A stretch of DNA of 15,912 nt from Clostridia bacterium (GTDB lineage Bacteria; Bacillota_A; Clostridia; TANB77; CAG-508): the NCBI GenBank assembly GCA_017475185.1, contig JAFVGB010000034.1:1-15912 (forward strand), read 5' to 3'. Positions within the stretch are counted from its first letter, which is position 1. Each line of letters starts with the position of its first letter. The notes below the pieces were generated by a model that did not search any database, was not told the origin of the DNA, and was given only the letters and a program-made list of their open reading frames with translations. This document shows positions 8,568 to 15,912 of the stretch, one piece after another. The position numbers were made by a program, and so were the translations under genes.

Positions 8568-8912
8568 CTATTTCTTCAATAGTTCTGCCTTTTTAAATAT
8601 ATCATCCATTTCATTTTTTATAGTAAAAAAATTTGCTTTTTCTAATTGCATATTTTTGTTCCATAAAAATACTATACTATTTCCTTTAACTAAATCGTCT
8701 TTTATTAGCCTATAATTTTCTCTTATTAATCTTTTAGCATTATTTCTTTTTACGGCTTTGCCTAGTTTAGTATTTATTGCAATACCAATAATATTTCTAT
8801 TTAAATTGTTTTTTTTGATATAAATCGTCATATATTTTCCGCGAAAATACTGACCTTTTGACAAAACATATCTAAATTCATAATTTTTTTTCAACGTATT
8901 AATTTTTTTCAT
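8568..8912 (-). CDS. rnpA: Ribonuclease P protein component
   Basis: Protein subunit of RNase P, which trims tRNA 5' leaders together with the rnpB RNA (not in this window). The 114-residue basic protein shows the N-terminal LKKNYEFRYVLSKG, the central YIKKN strand, and the family signature KAVKRNNAKRLIRENYR, the RNA-binding RNR region. Length is normal. The Shine-Dalgarno is poor (AAGAGTG just ahead of ATG), and two hairpins separate it from rpmH, so its expression is probably well below that of L34. Confidence 0.97.
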   Translation of the reverse strand: MKKINTLKKNYEFRYVLSKGQYFRGKYMTIYIKKNNLNRNIIGIAINTKLGKAVKRNNAKRLIRENYRLIKDDLVKGNSIVFLWNKNMQLEKANFFTIKNEMDDIFKKAELLKK

Positions 8913-8946
8913 ATTTCACTCTTTTATTTTTATTATTTTAATAATA

Positions 8947-8964
8947 GGCGGATTTTGCTCCGCC
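8947..8964 (-). terminator. Second hairpin in the rpmH-rnpA gap
   Basis: Six-bp GC-rich stem GGCGGA/TCCGCC (8947-8952 with 8959-8964) with a 6-base loop, followed on the minus strand by TATTATT, which is not a clean T run. It is the most GC-rich spot in the left half of the window. It may act as an RNA stabiliser or processing structure upstream of rnpA, or as a weak terminator. Confidence 0.45.
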
Positions 8965-8990
8965 CCTAGTTATTTGCTTTTTTTAGTTGA

Positions 8991-9020
8991 AAAAAGCCAC
9001 ATGTTTTTTTGTGGCTTTTT
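8991..9020 (-). terminator. Intrinsic (partial) terminator after rpmH
   Basis: Ten-bp arms AAAAAGCCAC/GTGGCTTTTT (8991-9000 with 9011-9020), 10-base loop, with T runs on the minus strand. It overlaps the rpmH stop codon. Because rnpA, yidD and yidC lie downstream without an obvious promoter of their own, it probably acts as a leaky terminator that sets L34 expression above RnpA. Confidence 0.75.
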
Positions 9021-9153
9021 AAGCACATATTTTCTTTCTTCCCTTTGCACGTCTTGCTTTTAATACATTTCTTCCTGATTTTGTACTCATTCTTTTTAAG
9101 AATCCGTGTTCTTTCATTCTTTGTCTATTTTTTGGTTGGAATGTTCTTTTCAT
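9019..9153 (-). CDS. rpmH: 50S ribosomal protein L34
   Basis: Tiny, very basic protein of the large ribosomal subunit; 44 residues as in most bacteria. The translation starts [18 protein letters not shown] and continues with [20 protein letters not shown], which is diagnostic. An excellent AGGAGGTG precedes the ATG. It is the first gene to the left of the origin and the head of the long leftward operon, read from the promoter at 9229-9258. The final residues ICA replace the more usual LSA or LTA, a harmless variation. Confidence 0.98.
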   Translation of the reverse strand: MKRTFQPKNRQRMKEHGFLKRMSTKSGRNVLKARRAKGRKKICA

Positions 9154-9228
9154 CTTTATTTGCACCTCCTATTGCGTTTTTATAAATAACCGTAAACGGA
9201 ATATTTCAAAAAATTTATTAACGTTACA

Positions 9229-9258
9229 ATTATACAACAGTTTTGCCTATTATGTCAA
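9229..9258 (-). promoter_or_regulatory. rpmH operon promoter
   Basis: Minus-strand consensus hexamers: TTGACA (9258-9253), an 18-base spacer, and TATAAT (9234-9229). Transcription would start near 9222, giving a leader of about 70 bases before rpmH. Both hexamers are perfect sigma-A matches, as expected for a ribosomal protein gene. Confidence 0.8.
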
Positions 9259-9419
9259 TAGAAAAAGAATATTTTTTTTAAAGCTATTACAACTGTTTAA
9301 AATTAAAGATTATTCGTCTAAAGTTCGCTAAATTTAAAGGGTTTAAAAAAAATTTTAACTATTAAGTGTTACAAAAAGAACATTCTTAATTTATGAAAAA
9401 ATTTTTTCTTCTTTTTCTA
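9259..9419. other. AT-rich rpmH-dnaA intergenic DNA
   Basis: About 160 bases between the divergent rpmH and dnaA promoters. It is extremely AT-rich, with long A and T runs. I find no DnaA box, gene or strong inverted repeat in it. It may belong to the upstream half of a bipartite origin and could help DNA bending, but the sequence shows no specific motif. Confidence 0.4.
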
Positions 9420-9449
9420 TTGACTAATATAGATGATTTTTGATATGAT
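9420..9449 (+). promoter_or_regulatory. dnaA promoter
   Basis: TTGACT (9420-9425), an 18-base spacer, then an extended -10 TGaTATGAT (hexamer 9444-9449). Transcription should begin near 9456. All the upstream DnaA boxes (9519-9570) then lie in the transcribed leader, which fits autorepression by bound DnaA. A small inverted repeat (9453-9460 with 982-9489 read as AAAATAAT/ATTATTTT, right arm 9482-9489) lies just after the predicted start. Confidence 0.65.
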
Positions 9450-9518
9450 AAAAAAATAATAGGGGAGTATGGTTTTCAGCCATTATTTTATTAGATTTTT
9501 TTTTGTAAATTTCGAAAG

Positions 9519-9570
9519 TTATCCACAGCTGTGGACATTTATCAACATATGTGGATAACTCTGTGGATAA
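9519..9570. promoter_or_regulatory. DnaA-box cluster in the dnaA leader (upstream origin part)
   Basis: Three perfect TTATCCACA boxes: 9519-9527 on plus, and 9550-9558 and 9562-9570 on minus. Between them are a one-mismatch box TTATCAACA (9539-9547, plus) and a two-mismatch box (9530-9538, minus). Successive box starts are 11, 9, 11 and 12 bases apart, roughly one per helical turn. The cluster ends 44 bases before the dnaA start codon. It is the upstream half of a bipartite Firmicute-type origin and probably the site of dnaA autoregulation. Confidence 0.92.
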
Positions 9571-9614
9571 CTCATACAACCCAGGTATTTCAAGTGTTTT
9601 GGAGGACATTAAAA

Positions 9615-10955
9615 ATGCAAAATGAAGCAAATGAACTTTTAACAAAAGCAAAAGAACTTTTAAAAGATGAAACAACAAAAATATCATATGAAACATGGAT
9701 AAAAAATCTTGAAATCCAAAATGCAGATAATGGTAATATTGTTTTAGTTGCTTCTTCTAGTTTTCAGAAAGAAGCAATTTATTCACGTTATCACGATTTA
9801 CTAACAAATACTTTTAACTTTATTACTAATAAAGACTGCAACGTTTCAATCATTTCAAAAGATGAAATAGAGCCAGATGATTCTATGACATCGGATTTTA
9901 GTTCTAATTTGGGTAATTCCAATCCTACACTAAATCCAAAATATACATTTGATACATTTGTTGTTGGAAATAATAATAGATTTGCACATGCTGCCGCATT
10001 AGCTGTTGCTGAAGCACCTGCTACATCATATAACCCTTTGTTTTTGTATGGTGGAGTTGGTTTAGGTAAAACTCACTTAATGCATGCTATTGGTAATTCT
10101 ATTTTAAGAAAAAATAAAAACGCTAATATTTTATATGTTACTTCTGAAAAATTTACTAACCAATTGATTAACTCAATTAAAGATAATAGTAATGAACAAT
10201 TCAGAGATAAATATAGAAATATTGATGTTTTATTAATTGATGATATTCAATTTATTGCAGGTAAAGAACGTGTACAAGAAGAATTTTTCCATACTTTTAA
10301 TGCATTACATGAAAGTGGAAAACAAATTATTCTATCTAGTGATAGACCACCTAAAGAAATTCAATTATTAGAGGACAGGCTTAAATCTCGTTTTGAATGG
10401 GGCTTAATTGCTGATATTCAAAGTCCAGATTATGAAACTCGTTTAGCAATACTAAGAAAGAAAGCCCAATTAGATAATATCAATATTGATGGTGAAATTC
10501 TTTCTAATATAGCTACAAAAATCGATACCAACATAAGAGAATTAGAAGGAACTTTAAATAAATTAATTGCAAAAGCTTCTTTAACTAATAGTCCTATTAC
10601 AGCAGAAATGGCTGAAAAAGCTATTAATGATATTATAGCTCAACAAGAAAAAGTATTTTCTGCAGAATTTGTTCAAGAAACTGTTGCAAAATATTTCAAC
10701 ATTGATGCAAAAGATTTAAGAGGATCAAAAAGAAATAATGAAGTTGCTTTTCCAAGACAAATTGCTATGTATTTATGTAGAAAAGTTGCTCAGATGTCTT
10801 TACCACAAATAGGAAAAGACTTCGGAAAAAGAGATCATACTACTGTTATGCATGCATGTACTAAGATAGAACAAGAAATAAAAGAAAATTTAAATACTAA
10901 ATTAATAGTAGAAAGTGTTGAAAGCTTACTACTAGCTGATAACAAAAAAGACTAA
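9615..10955 (+). CDS. dnaA: Chromosomal replication initiator DnaA
   Basis: AAA+ ATPase that binds the TTATCCACA boxes here and opens the origin. The product has 446 residues, as in Bacillus. Domain I (about 1-80) carries the TWIKNLE segment, followed by a short linker. The AAA+ core has Walker A GGVGLGKT (146-153) and Walker B LLIDDIQF (D209, D210). Domain IV ends with the DnaA signature GKRDHTTVMHACTKIE (around 405-420), which reads the box. I chose ATG 9615 because GGAGG at 9601-9605 precedes it. The same frame stays open back to ATG 9531, but those codons lie in the DnaA boxes. Confidence 0.98.
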   Translation: MQNEANELLTKAKELLKDETTKISYETWIKNLEIQNADNGNIVLVASSSFQKEAIYSRYHDLLTNTFNFITNKDCNVSIISKDEIEPDDSMTSDFSSNLGNSNPTLNPKYTFDTFVVGNNNRFAHAAALAVAEAPATSYNPLFLYGGVGLGKTHLMHAIGNSILRKNKNANILYVTSEKFTNQLINSIKDNSNEQFRDKYRNIDVLLIDDIQFIAGKERVQEEFFHTFNALHESGKQIILSSDRPPKEIQLLEDRLKSRFEWGLIADIQSPDYETRLAILRKKAQLDNINIDGEILSNIATKIDTNIRELEGTLNKLIAKASLTNSPITAEMAEKAINDIIAQQEKVFSAEFVQETVAKYFNIDAKDLRGSKRNNEVAFPRQIAMYLCRKVAQMSLPQIGKDFGKRDHTTVMHACTKIEQEIKENLNTKLIVESVESLLLADNKKD

Positions 10956-11412
10956 TATAAAAAAAATTTATAATTTTTAAAATTTTAGTTTTGTGCAATG
11001 TTTTAAAAAGAAATCCACAAAGTTATCCACATATTTATGTAAAACTGTGGATAACTCACACCAAACAATGTAACTATATTGATTCCAATAAAAACTACAA
11101 TTTTCGACACAAAATGTTTGCCGATTTCCTGTTTGGTTTTAGCTCGTGTATCTCTTTTGGGACAAGAATTACATGAGTTATCCACAGGGGGGTGTGGATA
11201 ACGTGTGGATAAAATGTGGATAAGTAGGTTATCCACAGGTTTACATTTTTAACTGTGGATAACTTCCAAAGTTATCCACAAAGTTATCCACATCTGAACT
11301 CTTACGTGCGCAAGGTTTTGAGATAGTTATCCACACAATCCACAGCACCTACTACTACTACTACTAATATATATTAATATTATATATAATAATATAAAGG
11401 AGACGAGAAAAA
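10956..11412. other. oriC: dnaA-dnaN intergenic origin
   Basis: This 457-base gene-free gap holds eleven perfect 9-mer DnaA boxes. Plus orientation: 11023-11031, 11178-11186, 11229-11237, 11272-11280, 11284-11292, 11327-11335. Minus orientation: 11046-11054, 11193-11201, 11204-11212, 11215-11223, 11254-11262. Degenerate boxes occur at 11011-11019 and 11336-11344. The boxes form a pair near dnaA and a dense block near dnaN, separated by 123 box-free bases (11055-11177). The dense block leads into the unwinding unit at 11327-11398. Divergent, co-directional gene orientation on both sides supports this as the active origin. Confidence 0.95.
11327..11398 (+). other. Basal unwinding unit: DnaA boxes, CTA trios, AT-rich DUE
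   Basis: In order: a perfect DnaA box (11327-11335), a degenerate box CAATCCACA (11336-11344), a GC-containing step GCACC (11345-11349), six consecutive CTA triplets (11349-11366; read 3'-GAT-5' on the other strand, the DnaA-trio motif), and about 30 bases of uninterrupted A/T (11367-11397). This is the architecture described for the Bacillus subtilis origin, where DnaA filaments step from boxes onto single-stranded trios to melt the adjacent AT-rich DNA. The dnaN Shine-Dalgarno AAAGGAG follows at once. Confidence 0.88.
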
Positions 11413-12528
11413 ATGAAAATAATTTGTGATAAAGACAAAATCCTTAAAGCTATTAATTCCGTAACTAAAGCGGTAGCTTCTAAGACAACAATGCCTATAT
11501 TAGAAGGTATATTAATTCAAACTAATGATAAAGAAGTAAAATTAACTACATATGATTTAGAAATAGGAATAGAATATATAATTGAAGCAGAAGTTGAAGA
11601 ACAAGGTGCTACTGTTGTTAATGCTATAATGTTTAGTGAAATTATAAGAAAGTTACCTGATACAGAAATTAAAATATATATTAATGAAAACAATTTGTTA
11701 GTAATTGAATGTGAAGGTTCTTTATATAAATTAGCAACAATGAATCCTAATGAATTTCCTGAATTACCACAAATTAATGTAGAAAATTCTATTGAATTAG
11801 AACAAAATGCATTAAAAGAAATGATTAGAAAAACAATTTTTGCTGTTAGTACAGAAGAAAATAGACCTATATTTACAGGTTGTTTATTTGAAGTAGTAGA
11901 TAATAAATTAAATTTAGTAGCAGTAGATGGATTTAGATTGGCATGGAAGAGCAAATATCTTCAAACAAAGGTTAATAATTTTTCAGCAGTTATTCCTGGA
12001 AGAACATTAAATGAAATTAATAAAATAATTTTAGACTCATTTGATACTATTCAAATTGGAATTGCAAAAAATCAAGCATTGTTTGAAATGGAAAATTGTA
12101 AAATAGTTACAAGATTGTTAGATGGAGAATTTTTAAATTATTCAAATGTTATACCAAGTATGTGGGATACTAGAATTAGAGTAAATAAAAATAATATGCA
12201 AAATTGTTTTGAAAGAGTAAGTTTAATTTCTTCTTCTTCTATTGAAAAAGAAAAAAAATATCCAGTTAAAGTTTCCATTGATATAGGAAAAGTAATTATA
12301 TCATGTACTAATCAAACAGGTGATGCTAAAGAAGAAATGTATGTTTCTACAGAAGGAAAAAATCTAGAAGCTGGATTTAATCCTAAATATTTCTTAGATG
12401 CTTTTAGAGCAATTGATGATGAAGAAGTATTTATTGATTTTGGTACTAGTATTTCACCATGTATTATAAGACCAGTTGATAATGGAGATTATATTTATAT
12501 GATTTTACCTATTAGAATGAAAGATTAG
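11413..12528 (+). CDS. dnaN: DNA polymerase III beta subunit (sliding clamp)
   Basis: Ring-shaped dimeric clamp that tethers DNA polymerase and docks many repair proteins. The 371-residue product contains the three repeated clamp domains (about 1-125, 126-245, 246-371). It shows the typical beginning MKIICDKDKILKAINSVTKA with SKTTMPILEGI, the middle-domain FTGCLFEV and VAVDGFRLAW segments, and the ending YMILPIRMKD, where the PIRM pocket binds partner motifs. AAAGGAG lies about 10 bases ahead of the ATG. The stop codon lies inside a one-mismatch DnaA box. The S4-domain gene (yaaA) common after dnaN is absent; recF starts 30 bases on. Confidence 0.98.
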   Translation: MKIICDKDKILKAINSVTKAVASKTTMPILEGILIQTNDKEVKLTTYDLEIGIEYIIEAEVEEQGATVVNAIMFSEIIRKLPDTEIKIYINENNLLVIECEGSLYKLATMNPNEFPELPQINVENSIELEQNALKEMIRKTIFAVSTEENRPIFTGCLFEVVDNKLNLVAVDGFRLAWKSKYLQTKVNNFSAVIPGRTLNEINKIILDSFDTIQIGIAKNQALFEMENCKIVTRLLDGEFLNYSNVIPSMWDTRIRVNKNNMQNCFERVSLISSSSIEKEKKYPVKVSIDIGKVIISCTNQTGDAKEEMYVSTEGKNLEAGFNPKYFLDAFRAIDDEEVFIDFGTSISPCIIRPVDNGDYIYMILPIRMKD

Positions 12529-12545
12529 TGGATAAGTTATCCACA
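12527..12545. promoter_or_regulatory. DnaA-box pair at the dnaN-recF junction
   Basis: A perfect TTATCCACA (12537-12545, plus) faces a one-mismatch box AGTGGATAA (12527-12535, minus), making a near-palindrome GTGGATAAgTTATCCAC. It overlaps the dnaN stop codon (12526-12528) and sits immediately before the recF Shine-Dalgarno AAGGA. DnaA bound here could block or tune transcription into recF and gyrB, or add a peripheral origin site. Confidence 0.85.
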
Positions 12546-12558
12546 GATAAGGAACAAT

Positions 12559-13627
12559 ATGTTGATAACTAGTTTGAAAATTCATAATTTTAGAAATTAT
12601 GATGAACTAAAAATAGATTTTAATAAAGATGTTAATGTAATTTATGGAGATAATGCTCAAGGAAAGACAAATATTTTAGAGGCTATTTATCTTACAGCAA
12701 TTGGAAAATCTTTTAGAACTAATAAAGATAAAGAACTAATAAAATTTGGAAAGGATTTTTCTACAATAGAAGTTGAGTTTTCCAAATCTGATAGAGACGG
12801 TTCAATAAAAATTGAAATCAATGATAAGAAAAATATTTTTATAAATCGGAGTAAAAGTAAAAAAATTTAGTGAGTTACTAGGAAATATGCATGTCGTTAT
12901 TTTTACTCCTGATGATATCAATATTTTAAAAGATGGACCATCTCAAAGAAGAAGATTCTTAGATATTTTTATTAGTCAACTACGTCCTAATTATGTGTAT
13001 TGTTTAAATATGTATCTAAAAGCTTTAGAGCAAAGAAATAATTATTTAAAACAAATAAAATTCGAAAACAAATCTGAAGAATTTTTAGATATTTGGGATG
13101 AAAAGATTGCTGAATATGCAGAAAACGTTTTTAAATATAGATATGAATTTATTGAAAAAATAAAAAATAAAATAAAATCAGTTCACAATGTTATCACAGA
13201 AAACAATGAAGATATTAATATTGAATATGTTACTGATTTTACTAATAAAGAAGATTTTTTAAAAAAATTAAAAAATTGTAGAAAATTGGATATTATTAAA
13301 GGTTTTTCGACAAAAGGGATTCACAGAGATGATTTTAATGTTTATATAAATGATAGTTTAGTAAATGTATATGGATCTCAAGGTCAGCATAGAACTGCAA
13401 TTTTATCTCTAAAAATGTCAGAATTAAAAGTGGTTTATGATGAGATTGGGGAAAATCCAATTTTATTATTAGATGATTTTATGTCAGAATTAGATGAAAA
13501 AAGAAGGACAAATTTTCTTGAGTATATTAGGGATACACAAGTTTTAGTTACTTGTACTGATAAATTTGTACTTGAAAAAAATAAATTTAACTTATATAAT
13601 GTTAAAAGTGGAAAAATTGTTACTTAG
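12559..13627 (+). pseudogene. recF: recF, DNA gap-repair ATPase, split by a one-base frameshift
   Basis: SMC-like ATPase that helps load RecA at single-strand gaps. The first frame (12559-12870, 103 residues) has the Walker A GDNAQGKT (30-37) and stops at TAG-TGA. The rest continues in the +1 frame through 13627. It carries the signature GSQGQHRTAI and Walker B ENPILLLDDFMSELDE. Removing the C at 12847 changes N-R-S-K-S-K-K-stop into [14 protein letters not shown], the expected RecF sequence, and restores 355 residues. The ATG at 12887 has no usable Shine-Dalgarno and lies inside a conserved strand, so it is not a second gene. The cause may be a sequencing error, a recent mutation or, less likely, programmed frameshifting. 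Confidence 0.93.
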
Positions 13628-13636
13628 TTATTTAGG

Positions 13637-13864
13637 GTAGCCGTCAAAAATAATAATTATGTAGTGCTTGGATTTATGTATTAAATTCCGTAGGCTTACT
13701 GGCCGGTTTTAGTATAAGATAAAAGGAATTTGTGATTCTGTGATAATTTAAGTTTGTTTGATTCCTTTTATCGATTATACTAAAACGTGCCAAACTGTGC
13801 ACCTTGTACTACATTTAATATATAAATCCAAGCACTACATAATTATTATTTTTGACTACTCTAC
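13637..13864. repeat. Large palindromic element between recF and gyrB
   Basis: Perfect 35-bp inverted arms (13643-13677 with 13822-13856) extend to 43 bp (13643-13685 with 13814-13856) with one mismatch that would be G-U in RNA. A second nested stem (13706-13729 with 13761-13786) is perfect apart from a 2-base bulge. GTAG (13637-13640) and CTAC (13861-13864) frame the whole. Between the stems, TGGC/GCCA (13700-13703 with 13789-13792) and GTAG/CTAC (13690-13693 with 13809-13812) can also pair. The terminal loop is 31 bases (13730-13760). There is no open frame of note and no clear target-site duplication. Candidates are a MITE-like insertion, a structured leader or small RNA, or a cruciform-forming DNA element. 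Confidence 0.9.
13754..13781 (+). promoter_or_regulatory. Candidate gyrB promoter inside the palindrome
   Basis: TTGTTT (13754-13759) and TATACT (13776-13781) are separated by 16 bases. Transcription would begin near 13788, giving a leader of about 130 bases that contains only the right arm of the palindrome. The -10 is good but the -35 is imperfect, and read-through from dnaN-recF is the alternative. Confidence 0.3.
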
Positions 13865-13878
13865 AAGAGAAAAAATAA

Positions 13879-15837
<1,959 letters not shown>

Positions 15838-15843
15838 TTTTTA

Positions 15844-15899
15844 TAAACGCATTTAAATTATACATGTAAATGTAGCATTTAGATGCGTTTAATTTTTTA
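15844..15899 (+). terminator. Intrinsic terminator after gyrB
   Basis: Fifteen-bp arms (15844-15858 with 15877-15891) with one G-T pair, outer part TAAACGCAT/ATGCGTTTA, then a T run at 15893-15898. It begins six bases after the gyrB stop codon. This is one of the clearest terminators in the window and suggests gyrB ends the dnaA-dnaN-recF-gyrB transcription unit. Confidence 0.8.
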
Positions 15900-15912
15900 T
15901 GAAATAAAAAAT

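Noticed and set aside
9531..9614. N-terminal extension of DnaA from an upstream in-frame ATG
   Set aside because: The codons are made of DnaA boxes, and no ribosome binding site precedes 9531. GGAGG and family length support 9615.
10991..11236. Small open frames on both strands in the dnaA-dnaN gap
   Set aside because: They consist largely of DnaA boxes, have no plausible start signals and no recognisable protein features.
11023..11335. CRISPR-like or satellite repeat array
   Set aside because: The repeated unit is the 9-base DnaA box in both orientations with irregular spacing, at the expected place for an origin.
11349..11366. CTA run as a plain microsatellite
   Set aside because: Its position directly after DnaA boxes and before the AT-rich stretch matches the DnaA-trio arrangement. 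Chance expansion is not excluded but is the weaker reading.
12887..13627. Second recF reading frame as an independent gene
   Set aside because: Its ATG lacks a usable ribosome binding site, it lacks Walker A, and the frame continues upstream into conserved RecF sequence that joins the first part after removal of one base.
13637..13864. 6S RNA or another known small RNA
   Set aside because: The overall rod shape is similar, but the arms are far more perfect than in 6S RNA, and I recognise no 6S core or other known RNA motif.
13637..13864. Firm call of a MITE with target duplication
   Set aside because: No direct repeats flank the element, and no second copy or transposase is in the window, so mobility is left as a hypothesis.

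Overview
The window is the replication-origin region of a very AT-rich bacterium of the Firmicutes (Bacillota), most likely an uncultured member of the Clostridia. The gene order, the strong AGGAGG-type ribosome binding sites and the bipartite dnaA origin with TTATCCACA boxes all point there. I could not narrow it to a genus.

Layout. Bases 1-300 hold serine tRNAs: a complete tRNA-Ser(UGA) and a tRNA-Ser(GCU) on the minus strand, followed at the left edge by an inverted partial copy of tRNA-Ser(UGA) that looks like a fold-back junction. From 440 to 9153 every gene is on the minus strand, in transcription order rpmH, rnpA, yidD, yidC, jag/khpB, mnmE, mnmG, rsmG, parA, parB. From 9615 to 15837 every gene is on the plus strand: dnaA, dnaN, recF, gyrB. 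Transcription therefore diverges from the origin, and all protein genes run with the replication forks.

Origin. DnaA boxes lie in three places. There are three perfect boxes plus weaker ones in the dnaA leader (9519-9570). Eleven perfect boxes lie between dnaA and dnaN (11023-11335). One perfect box plus a one-mismatch box overlap the dnaN stop codon just ahead of recF (12527-12545). The dnaA-dnaN block ends in a textbook basal unwinding unit: a DnaA box, a degenerate box, a short GC-rich step, six uninterrupted CTA trios, then a run of pure A/T that should be the melting site.

How the genes work together. DnaA opens the origin, DnaN is the sliding clamp, RecF acts in gap repair and fork restart, and GyrB removes supercoils. 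ParA and ParB segregate the origin and modulate DnaA. RpmH, RnpA, RsmG, MnmE and MnmG serve ribosome, RNase P, rRNA and tRNA function. YidD and YidC insert membrane proteins, and Jag/KhpB is an RNA-binding partner often encoded with YidC.

Oddities. (1) recF carries one extra base near 12847 that splits it into two reading frames. (2) A roughly 220-bp, nearly perfect palindromic element fills the recF-gyrB gap, where remB often lies; the yaaA gene usual between dnaN and recF is also missing. (3) The left edge shows a snapback inverted duplication that replaces the 3' end of tRNA-Ser(GCU). (4) YidC has an unusually large loop between TM2 and TM3. I see no CRISPR array, transposase gene, phage gene or defence system. 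Apart from the palindromic element, this is a conserved chromosomal core.
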